Source: Chthoniobacteraceae bacterium
Lineage (GTDB): Bacteria > Verrucomicrobiota > Verrucomicrobiia > Chthoniobacterales > Chthoniobacteraceae
DNA length: 55,556 nt
Assembly (NCBI GenBank): GCA_947476255.1
Contig: CANJPY010000022.1
Location: forward strand, 1-55,556
Direction of reading: 5' to 3'
In this document: positions 54,101 to 55,556 of the stretch, one piece after another
Layout: each line of letters starts with the position of its first letter
Position numbering within the stretch: the first letter of the stretch is position 1
The notes under the pieces: model-generated
The model's input: only the letters and a program-made list of their open reading frames with translations
Database searches by the model: none
Told to the model about the DNA's origin: nothing
Made by a program: the position numbers and the translations under genes

Positions 54101-55556
54101 TCGGCAGCGGCACTCTTTTTAACAGTTACGCCGGCTCCATAGAATACATCCCGACGGCCTCCGGCGGTTCCATTTCTCTGGGCGCACTTACCGTATTTAA
54201 TGCCGCCACTAGAGTCCGCGTGGCCGGCGGTGGCGGCGGCACGTTGAGCTTCGGCAACCTGGCCTTTTCAGGCACAGCCCCCTCCCTGGACCTCACCAAC
54301 ATCGCAAATTTAGGTGTTGCAGGAGGCAATCAACTGCTTGCCTCAAGCACGGGCAACCTGAGCGTGTACAACGGTATCGCTCCGAAAGTATTTGTCGGCA
54401 CGGAGTTCGCCGCCTACTCCCCCACCACCGGCTTTGGCCCCTCCGACTCCGGAACCTATACAACCTCCTTCGCTCCCGGAGGTGTGAGTGTGAACGGCAG
54501 CCTGACCGGTTCCGGAACAATCACGACGTCAGGTTCCTGGAACGCGCTCAAATTGACCGGGGCGAGCGTTTCCGCTCCGGGAAGGAACCTGAGTTTAATC
54601 TCAGGCGCGCTGCTTGCCACCGGAGGCACAAACGTACTGGATGCGGCCCAATTGACTTCGAGCACGGATATGTTCGTGCAAGTCACCGCCGGAGGCTCCC
54701 TGCTCGTGAATACTGTCAATTTAGGGGGGGTAGCGTTTGTCAAAGCTCAAGATGGCACCCTCCAGCTCAACGCCAAAAGCCTCATGGGTTCCACCTCGAT
54801 TCTGGGCGGCACCGTGCTCCTCAACGGAGGACTCAACACCCTGCAACCCGGCGGCGCCCTGCAGATGAACGGCGGTATCCTGGATCTGCGTGGAAACTCT
54901 CAATATATCGGCACGTTGAGTTCACCGGGGTTGATGCCGGTTTCTAACAGCATCATCACCAACGGAGCGGGCAGCGCGAGTGTGGCGTTCGTAAGCAACA
55001 CCTCCTCCGCAACCAAGTTTGGCGGACAGATCACCGATACCGGAGGGCGCCTCTCCTTTGCAGCGCTTGGCAGTGGCGCCCTCACGCTCGAAAACACGCA
55101 GACCTATACCGGACGCACGGTGAGGTCGGGCAGTACGCTGTCACTTGAAAACAATGCGACGCTTCCCACCACAAGCGCCTTGGAACTCAACAATGCCACG
55201 CTTTCCCTCAACAACAGTTCCTCCACTCAAACCGAAATCAACGACCGGGTCAATAACAACGCACCCGTGACGCTGCGCTCTGGGGGAATCCTGCTTAATG
55301 CCCGCGCCGCCTCGGATACAAAGGAAACCCTCGGGCCCCTCACCGTTGCAACGGGCGACAACTCCCTGCAGGCGACCTACAATACCGGTAATGGAAACTT
55401 CTATTCGGCGGAACTCACTTTCGGCACGCTGACCCGAAGCCCAGGTACCACGTTAAACTTCCTCGGGACGGCAGCAAACGCGGGCAATCTTGGAAATCAG
55501 GGAAATGCGAGCCGGATCTCCTTCACTGCTCCCCTGCAAACGCTGCCCTTCGGAGC
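48151..55556 (+). CDS. Giant autotransporter-associated beta-strand-repeat protein (3' end outside window)
   Basis: An open frame of at least 2,468 residues, still open at the window end. It starts at ATG 48151 with a signal peptide (RVIAAAALVVFFAADYSVVA). The body is rich in Gly, Ser, Thr, Asn and Ala, with recurrent beta-strand repeats: LLVLGGSSAYTGDTVINAGS (about 51340), LLLAGSNTYSGPTILNNGVL, MWILAGSNTYSGSTNITAG, LLILSGSNNYSGST and VVLSGSNTFSGGVTLAQG. These are the passenger-type PATR repeats of Verrucomicrobiota. The last part (ELTFGTLTRSPGTTLNFLGT) is another family hallmark. It should form a long beta-helix at or outside the outer membrane. Whether it ends in an autotransporter barrel or a PEP-CTERM/anchor signal cannot be seen. 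No Shine-Dalgarno sequence is visible. Confidence 0.9.
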   Translation, partial: MFPCHPQQLFRIFPRLTRVIAAAALVVFFAADYSVVAAVTTLNLTGGTISSGSLGTTNDVISDPSGSGSLIKTGDSVLRLLDAGTNAFTGDITVNEGALVISGTGQLGASTNTLSINGTSIGGEFMGGMAILDGGTSGLTLSQNVTFSGKGSNSTAGNAAFLSVGNNTLSGSVLFGGSQIASVFNTVYGNTTFSGPISLGLNQINTFGGNGNIILSGTLSGFQAAVSNTNYLTKTFNYINSSIWLKSGFKNLSYNQFYIGSGTNLRVEDGAALGLNTSTGGTAPIYFGANSGGILEIRTANGASFAGKNVYSNVATGGGIFMDHALGSTAVAGTITLGTLTLGSSAYVNFWGRNGFGASIGSGGTFSTAGYSALANNSNGTVILNGTFYSTTANNNNIMYVYGSGDSIWKGNALGGIGPGSGFQEYLSKSSSGQLTLVSGNIGTYNGATKIFNGAVVISDFGAINNNSSAPITLGNATTAGILNFAGTVSAGTQTTKPVVLMGSTGSGVLLANQNGGSIAFGSVLNGANGNKSLVLGGTNTAANTITGVVTDGTSGSITSLFKADTGFWVIAPPSTNSASVTSGAVSQTVSTNTLSIGTFSSGTLNISYTGNPTLSWGMAISGYGIPAGATITGTLVGGTITLSTPTTAGTLLSGSLTYSTVNSLSVGALAGLQVGMSVTGSAGIPSSTYVSSINAGTITLSKYLTADINGDTLSFSPSTYVAATATTTPTTGSLQLGGQASAVQVGMLVSSAFGYVPAGTTVSRVSAGTVWLSNYITATGGTLNDSLTFFTPSSFSGNTTITGGSLKFVQNSSSLNILPDTSLVVFGADNATPGMGKQTAGGRLEYQGATSSGIETAGSLTLNAGAASIAVTQGTLLFAGTTRAANTTANFDVSTGTIAFSSINNFTDGQLLGGWATTTNSGTVQFAKILDGGGWGYYLTPIAYGTSSNPYVNSGMWSSSKNYNLSGLLLSGGTTTVGEQVANTLKITDGGTLHLGGTLTLQTGGLLFENSGGAALIDGATLGASGMELIVSTVGNAPSNALVINSPIGSGSASLNKSGDGLLVLGGSSAYTGDTVINAGSLRLVGGSAKLGSPVAATGLVLRQGATLDFFNAGTLTNVYTGSLNSGSFNLITLGSLTGAGVLSASSGTVLVSLGSASSTGSSVFTGLITDSGATLGLVRNAGSPSATLLLAGSNTYSGPTILNNGVLAVTNLADGGQPSSIGKSPNAASNLVFNGGTLQYTGSNAFWMQSTQTPSVAIQRLFSLAGNASIDSSGNYGASSLTAGAPNNAALVFANAGSIDFYGTSSHTLTLTGTSLGDNALLSTLHDGTTASGSLSVTKAGGGMWILAGSNTYSGSTNITAGILQATTGTLGAGIPSSSTIVLNGGTLQTSGFLTLPVGTGPGSLLFAGTISGLSASTSKLTVNLNGGSSASINIGGSLVLSSATALADVEIQNALDLTSAGKTITVNDNTDTTFDFATISGKISGGTLTAGSIALNKNGTGLLILSGSNNYSGSTSFNTGFLVVNSIGGSAATSSLGGPATASTGSLILNAVNPVTYVGSGETASRPIYLAVSGAIDASGGGALVLSGSFLGTSGKLLNLRGFNSDMNRITSQFTDLSWINKSDGGTWVLDPQAGPNTFTSISGLTVSGGLLGLTANGLGTSGTLNLAGGGIFAYNGPLTTGTAATVNITNTSTVVGHYSVSFPTGLRLSSSQTINNYLDPGATLNLGSLIVTNTGGATILNVRASADTLVPGLITNSGTSWSTGLNILNTNNAKVVLSGSNTFSGGVTLAQGILALDNPWSSPTESALGKAATTNTLTLNGGTLLSNYATTVFNPITVGTDPMTFGGTQNLTLNGTVTMTATRVLQNDLPQGASLTLAGSLNVSAGQTLTLQGAGNTILSGMQTNGGITYQGSGTLTLSGTHTMNFPLTINRGLVILTGVNGGTLAGVGSLIAGPPSISIYDGGTLRWDDSAGANSVPRIGSGTLFNSYAGSIEYIPTASGGSISLGALTVFNAATRVRVAGGGGGTLSFGNLAFSGTAPSLDLTNIANLGVAGGNQLLASSTGNLSVYNGIAPKVFVGTEFAAYSPTTGFGPSDSGTYTTSFAPGGVSVNGSLTGSGTITTSGSWNALKLTGASVSAPGRNLSLISGALLATGGTNVLDAAQLTSSTDMFVQVTAGGSLLVNTVNLGGVAFVKAQDGTLQLNAKSLMGSTSILGGTVLLNGGLNTLQPGGALQMNGGILDLRGNSQYIGTLSSPGLMPVSNSIITNGAGSASVAFVSNTSSATKFGGQITDTGGRLSFAALGSGALTLENTQTYTGRTVRSGSTLSLENNATLPTTSALELNNATLSLNNSSSTQTEINDRVNNNAPVTLRSGGILLNARAASDTKETLGPLTVATGDNSLQATYNTGNGNFYSAELTFGTLTRSPGTTLNFLGTAANAGNLGNQGNASRISFTAPLQTLPFG

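Noticed and set aside
48246..55097. Many minus-strand open frames across the repeat protein
   Set aside because: They mirror the repetitive sense frame (Val/Pro/Glu-rich shadows) and show no independent features.

Overview
The window looks like a piece of a Verrucomicrobiota chromosome. This rests on gene content: a giant autotransporter-associated beta-strand-repeat protein, two modules pairing a planctomycete-type cytochrome c/DUF1549/DUF1553 protein with a DUF1501 protein, a Minf_1886-family protein, a XylR-type regulator with an AraC DNA-binding domain, DUF3500 and a CNNM/CBS pair. Base composition is moderately GC-rich. Most starts lack a recognisable Shine-Dalgarno sequence. The exact lineage cannot be fixed from the sequence alone.

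Layout. 1-820: C-terminal remnant of an IS256-type transposase, a short GDPD-like gene and a probable glycosyltransferase tail. 954-5884: surface-polysaccharide-type genes (large membrane protein, GT2 glycosyltransferase, two tandem nucleotidyltransferase paralogues). 6026-9298: secreted enzymes (alpha/beta hydrolase, DUF3500 protein, beta-lactamase-fold serine hydrolase). 9565-18148: a complete recC-recB-recD operon with ATGA-type overlaps, followed by a 559-bp non-coding stretch carrying a tandem array of 22-bp hairpin repeats. 18708-21864: mqnD-like gene (futalosine menaquinone route) and two CNNM/CBS membrane proteins. 21969-23902: DUF309 protein, a collapsed sialate O-acetylesterase pseudogene, a DUF1826-like protein and a convergent Cys/His triple-repeat miniprotein.

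23993-29024 is a minus-strand operon of a sugar-phosphate isomerase-like protein, a DUF1553 protein and a DUF1501 protein. 29306-29955 is an AbrB/PIN toxin-antitoxin pair whose probable operator overlaps the antitoxin start. 30143-35174 holds smc and a PfkB-type kinase, separated by a 14-bp perfect inverted repeat. 35400-39444 holds a secreted protein of unknown function, tRNA-Lys(CUU), a PQQ-like beta-propeller protein, a PabC-like class IV PLP enzyme and a Minf_1886 protein. rpsU (39646) has the strongest Shine-Dalgarno sequence in the window and shares a terminator with a XylR-family regulator.

That regulator diverges from a second module (41268-47075: LPNGN-repeat propeller, cytochrome c/DUF1549/DUF1553, DUF1501), and a strong palindrome lies between them. 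A low-molecular-weight tyrosine phosphatase follows. The window ends inside a secreted repeat protein of at least 2,468 residues.

The working picture is a heterotroph with two regulated, secreted carbohydrate- or polymer-linked modules, a polysaccharide cluster and ordinary housekeeping genes. I see no obvious new defence system or CRISPR. The least ordinary signals are the UACG-hairpin array, the Cys/His miniprotein, the rpsU leader and the module organisation.
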